DNA from: Mucilaginibacter rivuli
Lineage (GTDB): Bacteria; Bacteroidota; Bacteroidia; Sphingobacteriales; Sphingobacteriaceae
NCBI RefSeq assembly: GCF_019391655.1
Contig: NZ_JAHXPQ010000002.1
Span: 186,001-250,000 of the forward strand
DNA length: 64,000 nucleotides
Direction: 5' to 3'
A model generated the notes under the pieces. It was not told the origin of the DNA. It was given only the letters and a program-made list of their open reading frames with translations, and made no database searches. Position 1 is the first letter of the stretch; each line of letters begins with the position of its first letter. Below, piece after piece: positions 37,704 through 46,615 of this stretch. The translations under genes and the position numbers were made by a program.

Positions 37704-38837
37704 ATGAAACGTATAGCAATAATAGCGGCAATTCTTTTTTTAGCGATAAGCACCGGTATCGCACAGCAAATAACAAACCCATGGCGCACAGGGATCATCA
37801 CGGATGAGTTCATCTACGAAAAAGCGCCGTATCCTGAATGCCATGCATCTACCATCGCGCAAAGCAAAGGTGGCTTGGTAGCGGCATGGTTTGGCGGCAC
37901 AAAAGAGCGCAACCCGGACGTATGTATCTGGGTAAGCCGTAAGATAAACGGCAAATGGACCGAAGGCATAAATGTTGCCAACGGGATCCAAAACGATACG
38001 CTGCGCTACCCTTGCTGGAACCCTGTTTTATACCAGGTGCCAAAAGGAGAGCTGATATTATTCTATAAAATAGGGCCGAGCCCCGGTACGTGGAAAGGTT
38101 TTATGAAAACATCTAAAGATGGCGGCATTACCTGGTCGGCACAACAGGCTTTACCTGAAGGCATTTTAGGGCCTGTAAAAAACAAGCCTGTATTATTAAA
38201 GAACGGCACTTTATTGAGCCCGTCGAGCAGTGAAGCTAAAGGCTGGAAGGTACACATGGAAGCATCTAAGGATAATGGTAAAACATGGACATCCGTAGTT
38301 GTTGAAGATGGTGAAACCAAAGGCGGTATACAACCCAGCATCCTGTTCCATAAAGATGGTAGTTTGCAGGCACTTTGCCGTAGTCGTGATAGGGCGATTG
38401 TAGAAACCTGGTCGAAAGATAATGGGTTGACCTGGTCGCCTTTAGCTAAAACTACATTGCCAAATAATAACTCGGGCACAGATGCCGTGACTTTGAAAGA
38501 TGGCCGCCAGCTGTTAGTGTATAACCATGTTTTACCTCCCGGAAAGGAAGTAAAAGGCGCACGCACGCCTTTGAACGTAGCGATATCTCCCGATGGTAAA
38601 AAATGGTACGCGGCTTTGATATTAGAAGATTCGCCGATAAGCCAGTACTCGTACCCGGCAGTGATACAAACCGCCGATGGCATGGTGCATTTTGTGTATA
38701 CATGGAGGCGCGAACGCATCAAACACGTGGTTGTAGACCCGAAGAAACTGAAATTGGTTGAAATAAAGAACGGCGAATGGCCCGCGGTTAAAGGTTATAC
38801 ATTACCCGTAATAGGCGGACCTGTAAAAGACCTGTAA
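37704..38837 (+). CDS. BNR-repeat sialidase-family propeller enzyme
   Basis: A single-domain secreted propeller of 377 residues with signal peptide ending IAQ at about 21. Three textbook Asp-boxes are present: SKDGGITW near 134, SKDNGKTW near 191 and SKDNGLTW near 239. ECHASTIAQSKGGLVAAWFGGT and SQYSYPAVIQTADG mark a family widely annotated as sialidase or BNR_2. It is unlikely to act on host sialic acid here. Keto-deoxy sugars or a rhamnose-linked uronate are alternative substrates, because families with this fold (GH33, GH143, GH145) act on such plant linkages. It lies two bases after the GH78 stop and directly abuts the next gene. Confidence 0.72.
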   Translation: MKRIAIIAAILFLAISTGIAQQITNPWRTGIITDEFIYEKAPYPECHASTIAQSKGGLVAAWFGGTKERNPDVCIWVSRKINGKWTEGINVANGIQNDTLRYPCWNPVLYQVPKGELILFYKIGPSPGTWKGFMKTSKDGGITWSAQQALPEGILGPVKNKPVLLKNGTLLSPSSSEAKGWKVHMEASKDNGKTWTSVVVEDGETKGGIQPSILFHKDGSLQALCRSRDRAIVETWSKDNGLTWSPLAKTTLPNNNSGTDAVTLKDGRQLLVYNHVLPPGKEVKGARTPLNVAISPDGKKWYAALILEDSPISQYSYPAVIQTADGMVHFVYTWRRERIKHVVVDPKKLKLVEIKNGEWPAVKGYTLPVIGGPVKDL

Positions 38838-40241
38838 ATGATGATAAGAAAGGTAAATACCTGTTTGTTTTTGTTGCTGATGGTATCGGTCAGGCTGTTT
38901 GCGCAGCACAACGCCGAAGATAGCCTGAAAGAACCTTTAAAACAGGTATTAACCGAGGTGGCCGCGCGTTTCCACGTGCAGATAAAGTATGATGAGAGTT
39001 TAGTGAAGGACAAGTTTGTCACCTTTGCCAAATGGAGGTTCAGACCCGATGTGGACAAAACGCTGAACAATATTTTAACACCGCTTGATATATCATTCCC
39101 TAAAACCGCCGGTGTATATAAGCTGCGGAAGTTTGATTACCCCCGCTGGACTGTTGAAGATGGTAAAGAACAACTGGATTACCTGTCGTCACTATACACA
39201 GATGTGGCAAGTTTTGAAAAGCGAAAGGCGGCTATCCGCGCATGCATGTACAGTACCTTGGGGCTTTCTCCGATGCCGGCAAAGCCAGATTCAAAAGCTA
39301 TTATTACCAACATCAGGCAGATGGATGGTTATACTATCGAGAATATTGCCATTGAAACCTTGCCGGGCCTGTATGTGACAGGGTCGCTCTATAAGCCTGT
39401 AAAAATTAAAGGTAAGATACCGGTTATCTTATCGCCAAACGGGCACTTTCAAAACGGACGGTATAATAAAGACCAGCAAAAACTCTGTGCTACATTTGCC
39501 CGTATGGGTGCCATGGCCATGAGTTACGACCTGTTTGGCTGGGGCGAAAGTATGCTGCAATTTAAGTTTGAAGACCATAACCGCAGTTTGGCAATGACCT
39601 TACAGGCGTTGAATGGATTAAGATTGATAGATTTTTTGCTTTCGCAGAAAGAAGCTGACCCCAACCGTTTGGCCATTACCGGGGCATCAGGTGGTGGTAG
39701 TCAGACCATGTTGCTTTCAGCTTTGGATGACAGGATCAAAGTAAGCGCCCCGGTGGTGATGTTGTCATGTTATTTCTATGGCGGTTCACTGTCTGAAAGT
39801 GGTATGCCCATACACTTATGCGAAGGCGGAACGAATAATCCCGAACTGGCCGCCATGTTCGCGCCGAAGCCGCAATTGGTAGTATCCGACGGTAAGGACT
39901 GGACGGAGCATGTGCCAGAAATCGAGTTTCCGTACCTGCAGAAGGTGTATGGCTATTATGGTAAAAAGGATGCTGTTATCAATGTGCATTTCGCTAACGA
40001 AGGTCATGATTATGGTATCAGTAAACGCAAAGCCGTTTATACTTTTATGGCTAAGAATTTAGGACTGGATATAAAAACTATAAGCGATGCTACAGGTAAT
40101 ATCGACGAAAGTAAAAGCGCTGTAGAAGATGAAAAGGCCCTGTATGTATTTGGCGATAAAGGCGAGCATTTACCTGCCAACGCCATACATGGTTTTGATA
40201 ATATGCTAAAGGTTTTTGATAAAGTAGTATCAAAAAAATAG
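38838..40241 (+). CDS. STN-like domain fused to a secreted alpha/beta-hydrolase esterase
   Basis: The 467-residue protein has a signal peptide ending FAQ at residue 23. Residues 33-98 look like an STN domain, the module found at the start of some TonB receptors and secretins and in FecR-type proteins: VAARFHVQIKYDESLVKDK, then a strand-helix-strand ending VYKLRK. Residues about 130-420 form an acetylxylan-esterase-like alpha/beta hydrolase with nucleophile Ser284 (GASGGGS) and His390 (NEGHD). It probably removes ester groups from pectin fragments in the periplasm. The STN part may tether it to an envelope partner. The start directly follows the previous stop. Confidence 0.75.
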   Translation: MMIRKVNTCLFLLLMVSVRLFAQHNAEDSLKEPLKQVLTEVAARFHVQIKYDESLVKDKFVTFAKWRFRPDVDKTLNNILTPLDISFPKTAGVYKLRKFDYPRWTVEDGKEQLDYLSSLYTDVASFEKRKAAIRACMYSTLGLSPMPAKPDSKAIITNIRQMDGYTIENIAIETLPGLYVTGSLYKPVKIKGKIPVILSPNGHFQNGRYNKDQQKLCATFARMGAMAMSYDLFGWGESMLQFKFEDHNRSLAMTLQALNGLRLIDFLLSQKEADPNRLAITGASGGGSQTMLLSALDDRIKVSAPVVMLSCYFYGGSLSESGMPIHLCEGGTNNPELAAMFAPKPQLVVSDGKDWTEHVPEIEFPYLQKVYGYYGKKDAVINVHFANEGHDYGISKRKAVYTFMAKNLGLDIKTISDATGNIDESKSAVEDEKALYVFGDKGEHLPANAIHGFDNMLKVFDKVVSKK

Positions 40242-40264
40242 GTTTTAAATGCGCTCTTTTACCA

Positions 40265-40286
40265 ATTAGTGTTGCGCGGCACTAAT
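40265..40286. repeat. short hairpin in an operon spacer
   Basis: ATTAGTG (40265-40271) and CACTAAT (40280-40286) form a seven-base perfect stem with an eight-base loop, between the STN-esterase and the TIM-barrel gene. No T run follows, so it is more likely an mRNA-stability or processing hairpin than a terminator. Confidence 0.4.
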
Positions 40287-40306
40287 AACCAATTATATAG
40301 AAGAAG

Positions 40307-41212
40307 ATGAAAGATTTATCGGCGATGAACAGGCGGAATTTTTTAGCCAATGCGGGGTTTGCTACTGCAGGGTTGATTATGGCTGCAAATGCATCGTGGG
40401 CGAAGGTATTTGCCGGTGACCAAAAGTATAAAGTTGCTGTGGTTGACCTGATGTTACTGAAACGCCAGAAGTTAGGCGCGTTCCAGCTGACAAAAGACAT
40501 TGGTGCTGATGGTGTGGAAGTGGATATGGGCGGCTTGGGCCAGCGTGAAACGTTTGATAGCCAGCTGAACACCCCCGAAACCCGCCAGCCGTTTTTAGAC
40601 AAAGCCAAAGAACTGAACTTAGAAATATGTTCATTAGCCATGACGGGCTTTTATGCCCAGTCATACGGTGAGCGCGCCGGAGTTGACCGCATGGTGCAGG
40701 ACTGTTTGGATACCGCCAAAGCGATGGGGGTGAAGGTAGTTTTCCTGCCTTTAGGCGTTACCGACCTGGTGAAGAAACCTGAGTTGCGCCCTTCTGTTGT
40801 GGCACGTTTAAAAGCCATCGCGCCAAAAGCGGAAGAAATGGGCATCATCATCGGTATAGAAACAGCGCTGGATGCCAAAGAGGAAGTTAAATTATTAGAC
40901 GAGATAGGCTCGCGTGCGGTGCAAAGTTATTTCAACTTTGCTAATGCCTGCGATAATGGCAGGGACGTGAGCGAAGAGTTAAAGATACTGGGCAAGAAAC
41001 GTATTTGCCAGATACATTGTTCGGATACCGATGGCGTGTGGTTGCAAAACGACCCGAAACTGGATCTGAAAAAGATAAAGCAAACCCTCGATAAAATGAA
41101 ATGGAGCGGCTGGCTGGTGATAGAACGCTCACGCGATGTGAAGGACGTGCATAATGTAAAGTGGAATTACAGCGGCAATACCGCATACGTTAAATCGGTT
41201 TTCCAACAATAG
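40307..41212 (+). CDS. exported sugar-phosphate isomerase/epimerase-like TIM barrel
   Basis: A 301-residue xylose-isomerase-like TIM barrel with an apparent twin-arginine signal: MNRRNFLANAGFATAG, beginning either at 40307 or at the Met codon 40325, followed by an Ala-rich stretch to about residue 34. Barrel landmarks are TKDIGADGVEVDMGG, LEICSLAMTGFY, GIIIGIETALDAKE and ICQIHCSDTDG. Family members are metal-dependent epimerases, isomerases or dehydratases of sugars and sugar acids. Tat export implies folding with a cofactor before translocation. The substrate is unknown. Two bases separate it from the next gene. Confidence 0.72.
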   Translation: MKDLSAMNRRNFLANAGFATAGLIMAANASWAKVFAGDQKYKVAVVDLMLLKRQKLGAFQLTKDIGADGVEVDMGGLGQRETFDSQLNTPETRQPFLDKAKELNLEICSLAMTGFYAQSYGERAGVDRMVQDCLDTAKAMGVKVVFLPLGVTDLVKKPELRPSVVARLKAIAPKAEEMGIIIGIETALDAKEEVKLLDEIGSRAVQSYFNFANACDNGRDVSEELKILGKKRICQIHCSDTDGVWLQNDPKLDLKKIKQTLDKMKWSGWLVIERSRDVKDVHNVKWNYSGNTAYVKSVFQQ

Positions 41213-41213
41213 G

Positions 41214-43133
41214 ATGAATAACCTGAAAGCCATATTGTTTGTAGCGCTGATGTTATCAGCATTGAAAAACTATGCGGTTGATATTTGGGTATCGCCGTCA
41301 GGTTCTGATCAAAATACGGGTACAAAAGAGCAACCGCTGGCCACTTTGAACATGGCGCTGCGCCATGCCAGGGAGCTGCGTCGTTTAAACGATGCCTCGG
41401 TCAACAGCGGCATCAATATCATCATCAAAGGGGGCAATTACCAATTGTTCGAGCCCGTTGTGATCCGTCCTGAGGATTCAGGAACGGCTGCATCACCAAC
41501 TATTATCCAGGCCGCACCGGGCGAACAACCTGTGCTAAGCGGTGGAGTAAACGTAACAGGCTGGCATAAATTGGCAGGAACTGTACCCGGTTTACCAACT
41601 GAAGCAAAAGGTAAGGTATGGGTTGCCGATGCGCCGATAATTGGTGGCGATGTATTAAACTTTAGGCAATTGTGGGTGGATGGTGAGAAGGCTATACGTG
41701 CGAAAAGTGAAGACGGCGACAACATGAGCCGCATCCTGTCGTGGGATCATAAAGCGCAAACTTGCTGGATACCGAAGCCCAAAATCGGCGATCTGAGCAG
41801 CGTTACGGGTATGGAAATGCTGATACACCAGTGGTGGGCCATTGCGGTATTACGTATCAGATCAATACAGGTACAGGGAGACAGCGCGAAACTGAGTTTT
41901 GAACAACCCGAAAGTAGGGTACAATCAGAGCATCCATGGCCCGCGCCGTTCCTGTCAAAAAAAGCCGGAAACTCCGCTTTTTACGTCACTAATGCTATTC
42001 AGTTTTTAAACCAGCCGGGCGAGTGGTATTTAGACAGGCGCGCAGGTAAAATATATTACTGGCCGCGTGCCGGAGAAAATTTGGCATCAGTCAATGTTAT
42101 CGCGCCATCGCTGGAAACATTGGTAAAGATGGAAGGCACTATTGATAACCCGGTATCTTATGTTTCGTTCAAGGGTATCTCATTTGAGTATGCCACCTGG
42201 TTGCTGCCGTCCCGACAAGGCTTGGTTCCGCACCAGGCGGGTATGTATATGCTGGATGCTTATAAGCTTAAAGTTCCGGGTACAACCGATAAAAAAGGCT
42301 TGGAGAACCAGGCATGGGTTGGCAGGCCTGCAGCCGCTGTGCAGGTGAGTTATGCCCATCATACCGGTTTTGAGGCTTGCCATTTCGAGCATTTGGCTTC
42401 CGCTGGATTGGACTATGTACGTGGTACGCATGATGACGAAATTAAAGGCAATTTGTTTAAAGATATAGGTGGGACAGCGATAGTAGCGGGTGTGTTTTCG
42501 GATGAGGCACAGGAGGTGCATTTGCCTTATAACCCGAAAGATCAACGGGAGATATGCAGCAACGAACACATCAGTAATAACCTGGTCACGGATGTGACCA
42601 ACGAAGACTGGGGCTGCGTTGGCATTGGCGCAGGTTATGTAAAAGGTATCAATATTGAGCATAACGAGATCAGTGAAGTATCATACACAGGCATCAGTGT
42701 AGGCTGGGGCTGGACGAAGACCGCAAACGCCATGAGTGATAATCATATTTCAGCCAACAAGATAAACCATTATGCCAGGCACATGTATGATGTAGCCGGT
42801 ATTTATACCCTATCGGCACAAGCAGGGACGGTAATAGATCAAAATTACGTCGATTCGATATATAAGGCCCCTTACGCGCACGACCCGCACCACTGGTTTT
42901 ACCTGTACCTGGACGAGGGGTCGTCTAACATCACCGTAAAGGATAACTGGACACCAAGCGATAAGTTTTTGAAAAATGCCAATGGCCCGGGTAATGTTTG
43001 GGAGAATAACGGGCCGATGGTGGATGATAAGATTAAAGCGTCGGCAGGCTTAATGCCCGAGTTTCAGTACATGTTAAAATATAAGGCCGTCAATAAAAAT
43101 AACCAGCCAATTAATTATGATGAGAAAAAGTAA
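41214..43133 (+). CDS. right-handed beta-helix glycosidase, GH141-like (alpha-L-fucosidase candidate)
   Basis: A 639-residue secreted parallel beta-helix with signal peptide to about residue 21. VSPSGSDQNTGTKEQPLATL, DSGTAASPTIIQAAPGEQPVLSGG and GWHKLAG are typical of the GH141-type group. The helix includes ISFEYATWLLPS, HLASAGLDYVRGTHDDEI and NEISEVSYTGISVGWGW. GH141 contains an RG-II alpha-L-fucosidase from Bacteroides and a xylanase, at a similar length. An alpha-L-fucosidase would fit the fucose-isomerase-like gene at 12647. The family call is by resemblance only; pectate-lyase-like proteins share the fold. The stop lies 17 bases inside the next gene. Confidence 0.65.
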   Translation: MNNLKAILFVALMLSALKNYAVDIWVSPSGSDQNTGTKEQPLATLNMALRHARELRRLNDASVNSGINIIIKGGNYQLFEPVVIRPEDSGTAASPTIIQAAPGEQPVLSGGVNVTGWHKLAGTVPGLPTEAKGKVWVADAPIIGGDVLNFRQLWVDGEKAIRAKSEDGDNMSRILSWDHKAQTCWIPKPKIGDLSSVTGMEMLIHQWWAIAVLRIRSIQVQGDSAKLSFEQPESRVQSEHPWPAPFLSKKAGNSAFYVTNAIQFLNQPGEWYLDRRAGKIYYWPRAGENLASVNVIAPSLETLVKMEGTIDNPVSYVSFKGISFEYATWLLPSRQGLVPHQAGMYMLDAYKLKVPGTTDKKGLENQAWVGRPAAAVQVSYAHHTGFEACHFEHLASAGLDYVRGTHDDEIKGNLFKDIGGTAIVAGVFSDEAQEVHLPYNPKDQREICSNEHISNNLVTDVTNEDWGCVGIGAGYVKGINIEHNEISEVSYTGISVGWGWTKTANAMSDNHISANKINHYARHMYDVAGIYTLSAQAGTVIDQNYVDSIYKAPYAHDPHHWFYLYLDEGSSNITVKDNWTPSDKFLKNANGPGNVWENNGPMVDDKIKASAGLMPEFQYMLKYKAVNKNNQPINYDEKK

Positions 43134-43812
43134 GTTGTTGTTTTTGGTGCTGCTTTGCTTTGCCGCGATAAATGTTCGCGCGCAAGCGAAACTACCTATA
43201 GTGATAGAAATAGTTTATCCTGGCGGCAATGCCGAATATGATAAGCTAATAAGTTTTTGCGGCTCGCAACAGTTTATAGATGCCAACGATATTTATTCGT
43301 GGAAAAATCATTTTGTAATATATGGCAAAGGATATGAGCGCTTTTATCCGAAAGTAAAAGCGGCTTTTAAGGATTGTAAAGTCAAGCTATACGATAAGCC
43401 ATTTTACGATTTTGAACGTACTAAATGCAGCGATAAAACGGTGGCTAAGCAGTGGGACAACATCATACTAACCGCCAACTTGGTAAAAAGCCCTAAGCTA
43501 CAGCAGGAGTATCTAAACTATCACAAAACGCAATTCGAAAAATGGCCGGAAGTATCACAAGGGTTTTGCAATGCCAGCTTTCAGCAATTATTGGTTTTCA
43601 GGAATGGCAGGCAGCTGATGCTTATTATTAGTATCCCGAAAGGCGAGAGTTTAGATAAGCTGAACCCGCTGACAACAAAGAACAACCCACGGGTTGATGA
43701 GTGGAATAAGATAATGGCTAAATACCAGGAAGGAATAGAAGGAACAGCAAAGAACGAAACCTGGGTGTTTTTAAAACCATATAACCAAACTGACCATATA
43801 AACCATAAATAA
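43117..43812 (+). CDS. secreted L-rhamnose mutarotase-like protein with an extra N-terminal domain
   Basis: Residues 118-225 match the RhaM/YiiL mutarotase pattern: EYLNYHKTQFEKWPEV, FRNGRQLMLIISIP, NPRVDEWNKIM and a final WVFLKP. RhaM is normally about 105 residues and cytoplasmic. Here a signal peptide (ending VRAQ at about 23) and an N-terminal domain of about 95 residues (LPIVIEIVYPGGNAEYDKLI), possibly another ferredoxin-like fold, precede it. It would speed anomer exchange of rhamnose freed by the four rhamnosidases. The start, 43117 or 43120, overlaps the beta-helix gene by 14-17 bases, indicating translational coupling. Confidence 0.72.
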   Translation: MMRKSKLLFLVLLCFAAINVRAQAKLPIVIEIVYPGGNAEYDKLISFCGSQQFIDANDIYSWKNHFVIYGKGYERFYPKVKAAFKDCKVKLYDKPFYDFERTKCSDKTVAKQWDNIILTANLVKSPKLQQEYLNYHKTQFEKWPEVSQGFCNASFQQLLVFRNGRQLMLIISIPKGESLDKLNPLTTKNNPRVDEWNKIMAKYQEGIEGTAKNETWVFLKPYNQTDHINHK

Positions 43813-43857
43813 TTACTCAACAACTAAATAACACAACAACCTATCAACCAACACACC

Positions 43858-44928
43858 ATGCTCAGATTAGGAATATTAGGTTTAGGAGAAGGCAGAAGCA
43901 CCATGTCGGCGGCAATACAGAGCGCGAAATGCGACCTGCGCATGATATGCGACCGCAATGAAGACCTTTGTCGCCAGCGAGCCGACGAGTTTAAAATGTA
44001 TGAGTACACCACCAATTACGAGGACATGCTGAATGACCCCGAAATTGATGCCATCGCCATTTATACACCCGACCACCTGCATGCCCAACACGTTAAACTG
44101 GCTTTACAACACGGCAAACATGTAATTTGCACCAAGCCCTTTATTGATAACCTGGCGGATGCCAGGGAGTTGATCGAACTGTCGGAAAAGACAGGTAAAA
44201 AGGTTTTCATCGGACAAAGCTCACGCTTTTTTGAACCTGCCAAACGACAGCGAAAAGATTTTGAAGCCGGTTTGGTTGGCGATCTGATAACCGTTGAAAG
44301 CCATTACCATGCCGACCACCGATGGTTTTTAGAAAAGCCATGGGCCTTGGAAAACTCTTTTAAATGGCTATACGGTGGCCTGAGCCACCCGGTTGATTTT
44401 ATCCGTTGGTACATGCCCGATATTGAGGAAGTGATGGGGTATGGCATGATCAGCAGCAATGGAAAAACTGCCGGGTTGAAGAACCACGATACCATGCACT
44501 TTATTTTTAAAGCTACCGATGGCCGCATTGCCCGCGTGAGCGGCTGCTATACCGGCCCCACACAGCCCGCCCAGCGCGATAGCGGCATGACAGTTATTTT
44601 GCGCGGAACAATTGGTGCTTCGCAGGCGGATTACCATGAGTTGCGTTATGCTATTACCGATAAAACCGGTGAGGAAAAAATAGTGGTTTGGGGCGATAGT
44701 ACCATTAAGCATTACTTCCGTTTTGAGGGCCAAAGCCACCATGCGGGAGAGTACCAAAACTATTTGGAATACTTTGCCGATTGCTTAGAAAGCGGCGAAA
44801 CCGCCTACCCTGATATTAAAGAAGGGGTTGGCACAGTAGCTCTTTTACAGGCTATGGATAAAACATTGCAGACAGGCCAACCGGTTAAAATAGCGGATAT
44901 TTTAAGATCATATCAGTTAACCCCCTAA
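43858..44928 (+). CDS. Gfo/Idh/MocA-family oxidoreductase
   Basis: A cytoplasmic 356-residue NAD(P)-dependent oxidoreductase. The N-terminal Rossmann motif GILGLGEG, then DAIAIYTPDHLHAQHV and HVICTKPF, where the family Lys is present, are clear. The C-terminal substrate domain has the ESHYHADHRWF and GGLSHPVDFIRWY strands with the likely catalytic His. It would oxidise a sugar or cyclitol hydroxyl. Together with the MR/MLE dehydratase and DHDPS-like aldolase, it could start a sugar-acid route. The preceding 45-base spacer has no G at all, suggesting an unstructured ribosome-landing leader. Confidence 0.87.
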   Translation: MLRLGILGLGEGRSTMSAAIQSAKCDLRMICDRNEDLCRQRADEFKMYEYTTNYEDMLNDPEIDAIAIYTPDHLHAQHVKLALQHGKHVICTKPFIDNLADARELIELSEKTGKKVFIGQSSRFFEPAKRQRKDFEAGLVGDLITVESHYHADHRWFLEKPWALENSFKWLYGGLSHPVDFIRWYMPDIEEVMGYGMISSNGKTAGLKNHDTMHFIFKATDGRIARVSGCYTGPTQPAQRDSGMTVILRGTIGASQADYHELRYAITDKTGEEKIVVWGDSTIKHYFRFEGQSHHAGEYQNYLEYFADCLESGETAYPDIKEGVGTVALLQAMDKTLQTGQPVKIADILRSYQLTP

Positions 44929-44986
44929 CCGGATAGTTTGATAATTGAAACTCAATAACCTAATAATTAAACAACTCAATAACTAA

Positions 44987-46567
44987 ATGAACAACAGCAT
45001 AGTTAACCGCCTTACCTCGCTGGATTACGGCATTGTGGTGGCCTATCTGGTCATCCTTATCATCATTGGCTACCGCGCCAGTTTTGTGGGCCGTAAAGAG
45101 GGCGAAACATATTTTCTGGCTAATAAATCATTAGGCTGGGCAAGCATCGGCTTTAACATGTGGGGTACCAATGTTGGTCCGAGTTTGTTACTGGCTTTTG
45201 CAACCATCGGCTATAGCACAGGTATTGTAGGAGCCAATTTTGATTGGTATGCCTTTGTGTTTTTAATGTTGCTGGCGCTGGTTTTTGCGCCGAGGTATTT
45301 GGCAGCAAGGGTAAGCACCATGCCCGAGTTTATGGGCAACCGCTACGGCGATTCTACGCGCAATATTTTAGCATGGTACGCGCTGGTAAAAATGCTCATT
45401 TCGTGGCTGTCGTTAGGGCTGTTCGCGGGCGGGTTATTGGTGAGGCAGGTGTTGGGCATCCCCATGTGGGAGTCGGTTATCGTACTCGTTTCCTTCGCGG
45501 GGTTATTCGCCTTTACCGGCGGCTTAAAAGCCATCGCCAAAGTAAACGTATTTCAAATGTTGCTGCTCATCGGCGTATCGTTAACATTGACAATTTTAGG
45601 ATTAATAAAAGTTGGCGGCATATCAGCTATGTACCATGCAGTGCCGGAAAGTTACTGGAAATTAATACACCCGGCCAGCGACCCTAAATATCCATGGTAT
45701 GCTATTTTGTTAGGCTATCCGGTGTCGGCCATCGCGTTTTTCTGTACCGATCAGGCCATGGTGCAATCGGTGTTAGGGGCCAAGAATTTAGAGCAGGGAC
45801 AACTTGGTGTAAGTTTTATCGGTTGGTTAAAAATATTGTCGCTGCCGCTGTTTATCCTCACGGGGATACTGTGTTATATCCTGTTCCCGCATTTAAAAGA
45901 CCCAAGCGAGGCATACATGACCATGGTAACCAACCTATTCCCGCCGGGAATGAACGGGCTGGTTATTGTTGTGCTTATCGCAGTTTTGGTAGGCACTATC
46001 GGTTCATCTCTTAATGCTTTGAGCACTGTGTTCACCATGGATATCTACGTAAAGAAAATTAACCCGAAGGCATCTAACGAGCAAATTATCAAGATGGGCC
46101 GGGTAATGGTGATAGTGGGTTGCTTGTTCGCTATAGGGATGGCGCTGGCTATCGATAGCATCAAAAACCTTAATCTGTTCGATGTTTTTCAATCGATATT
46201 GGGTTTTATCGCACCGCCGCTGGCCGTGGTGTTCCTGCTCAGCGTGTTCTGGAAACGTACATCCCGCAAGGCAGTAAACTTTGTATTGTCGGGTGGTTCT
46301 ATACTGAGTTTGGGTACGGGTGTAATGTACCTGTGGGTATTGCCCGTAGCCACGCACCCATTCTGGCCGCATTATTTAATGCTGTCGTTTTACGTATTCG
46401 CGGTGCTGACTATTATCGCGGTATTGATATCGCTGCTCGATCCGTCACCACAGGTTTATGTAGAAGATATAAAAACTAAACACCCCTTTATTGTTACCAG
46501 CAAGGTTAAATTTTCATGGCTGCTGTTAACGCTGATCATGATAGTGCTGTATATATATTTTAATTGA
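44987..46567 (+). CDS. sodium/solute symporter (SSS family), second copy
   Basis: A 526-residue inner-membrane symporter with about 13-14 membrane segments. It has FFLANKSLGWASIG-like entry helices, MWGTNVGPSLLLAFATIG in TM3, YPVSAIAFFCTDQAMVQ and IGSSLNALSTVFTMDIY, matching SSS glucose/galactose and sugar-acid transporters. It is not a close copy of the one at 8699; the two carry different loops and probably different cargo. It is flanked by the oxidoreductase and a GH78 gene, so it likely imports a monosaccharide released by the enzymes of the operon. A 58-base A/C-rich spacer precedes it. Confidence 0.9.
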   Translation: MNNSIVNRLTSLDYGIVVAYLVILIIIGYRASFVGRKEGETYFLANKSLGWASIGFNMWGTNVGPSLLLAFATIGYSTGIVGANFDWYAFVFLMLLALVFAPRYLAARVSTMPEFMGNRYGDSTRNILAWYALVKMLISWLSLGLFAGGLLVRQVLGIPMWESVIVLVSFAGLFAFTGGLKAIAKVNVFQMLLLIGVSLTLTILGLIKVGGISAMYHAVPESYWKLIHPASDPKYPWYAILLGYPVSAIAFFCTDQAMVQSVLGAKNLEQGQLGVSFIGWLKILSLPLFILTGILCYILFPHLKDPSEAYMTMVTNLFPPGMNGLVIVVLIAVLVGTIGSSLNALSTVFTMDIYVKKINPKASNEQIIKMGRVMVIVGCLFAIGMALAIDSIKNLNLFDVFQSILGFIAPPLAVVFLLSVFWKRTSRKAVNFVLSGGSILSLGTGVMYLWVLPVATHPFWPHYLMLSFYVFAVLTIIAVLISLLDPSPQVYVEDIKTKHPFIVTSKVKFSWLLLTLIMIVLYIYFN

Positions 46568-46615
46568 TTTCGGATGTTCGATTTTGATTTTTTTGATTTG
46601 AAGATTTAATAAATT

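Noticed and set aside
38063..38722. 219-residue minus-strand frame
   Set aside because: Antisense to the BNR propeller gene, whose Asp-boxes prove the plus strand.
45244..46014. Plus-strand frames inside the second symporter
   Set aside because: Out-of-frame shadows of an intact membrane protein gene.
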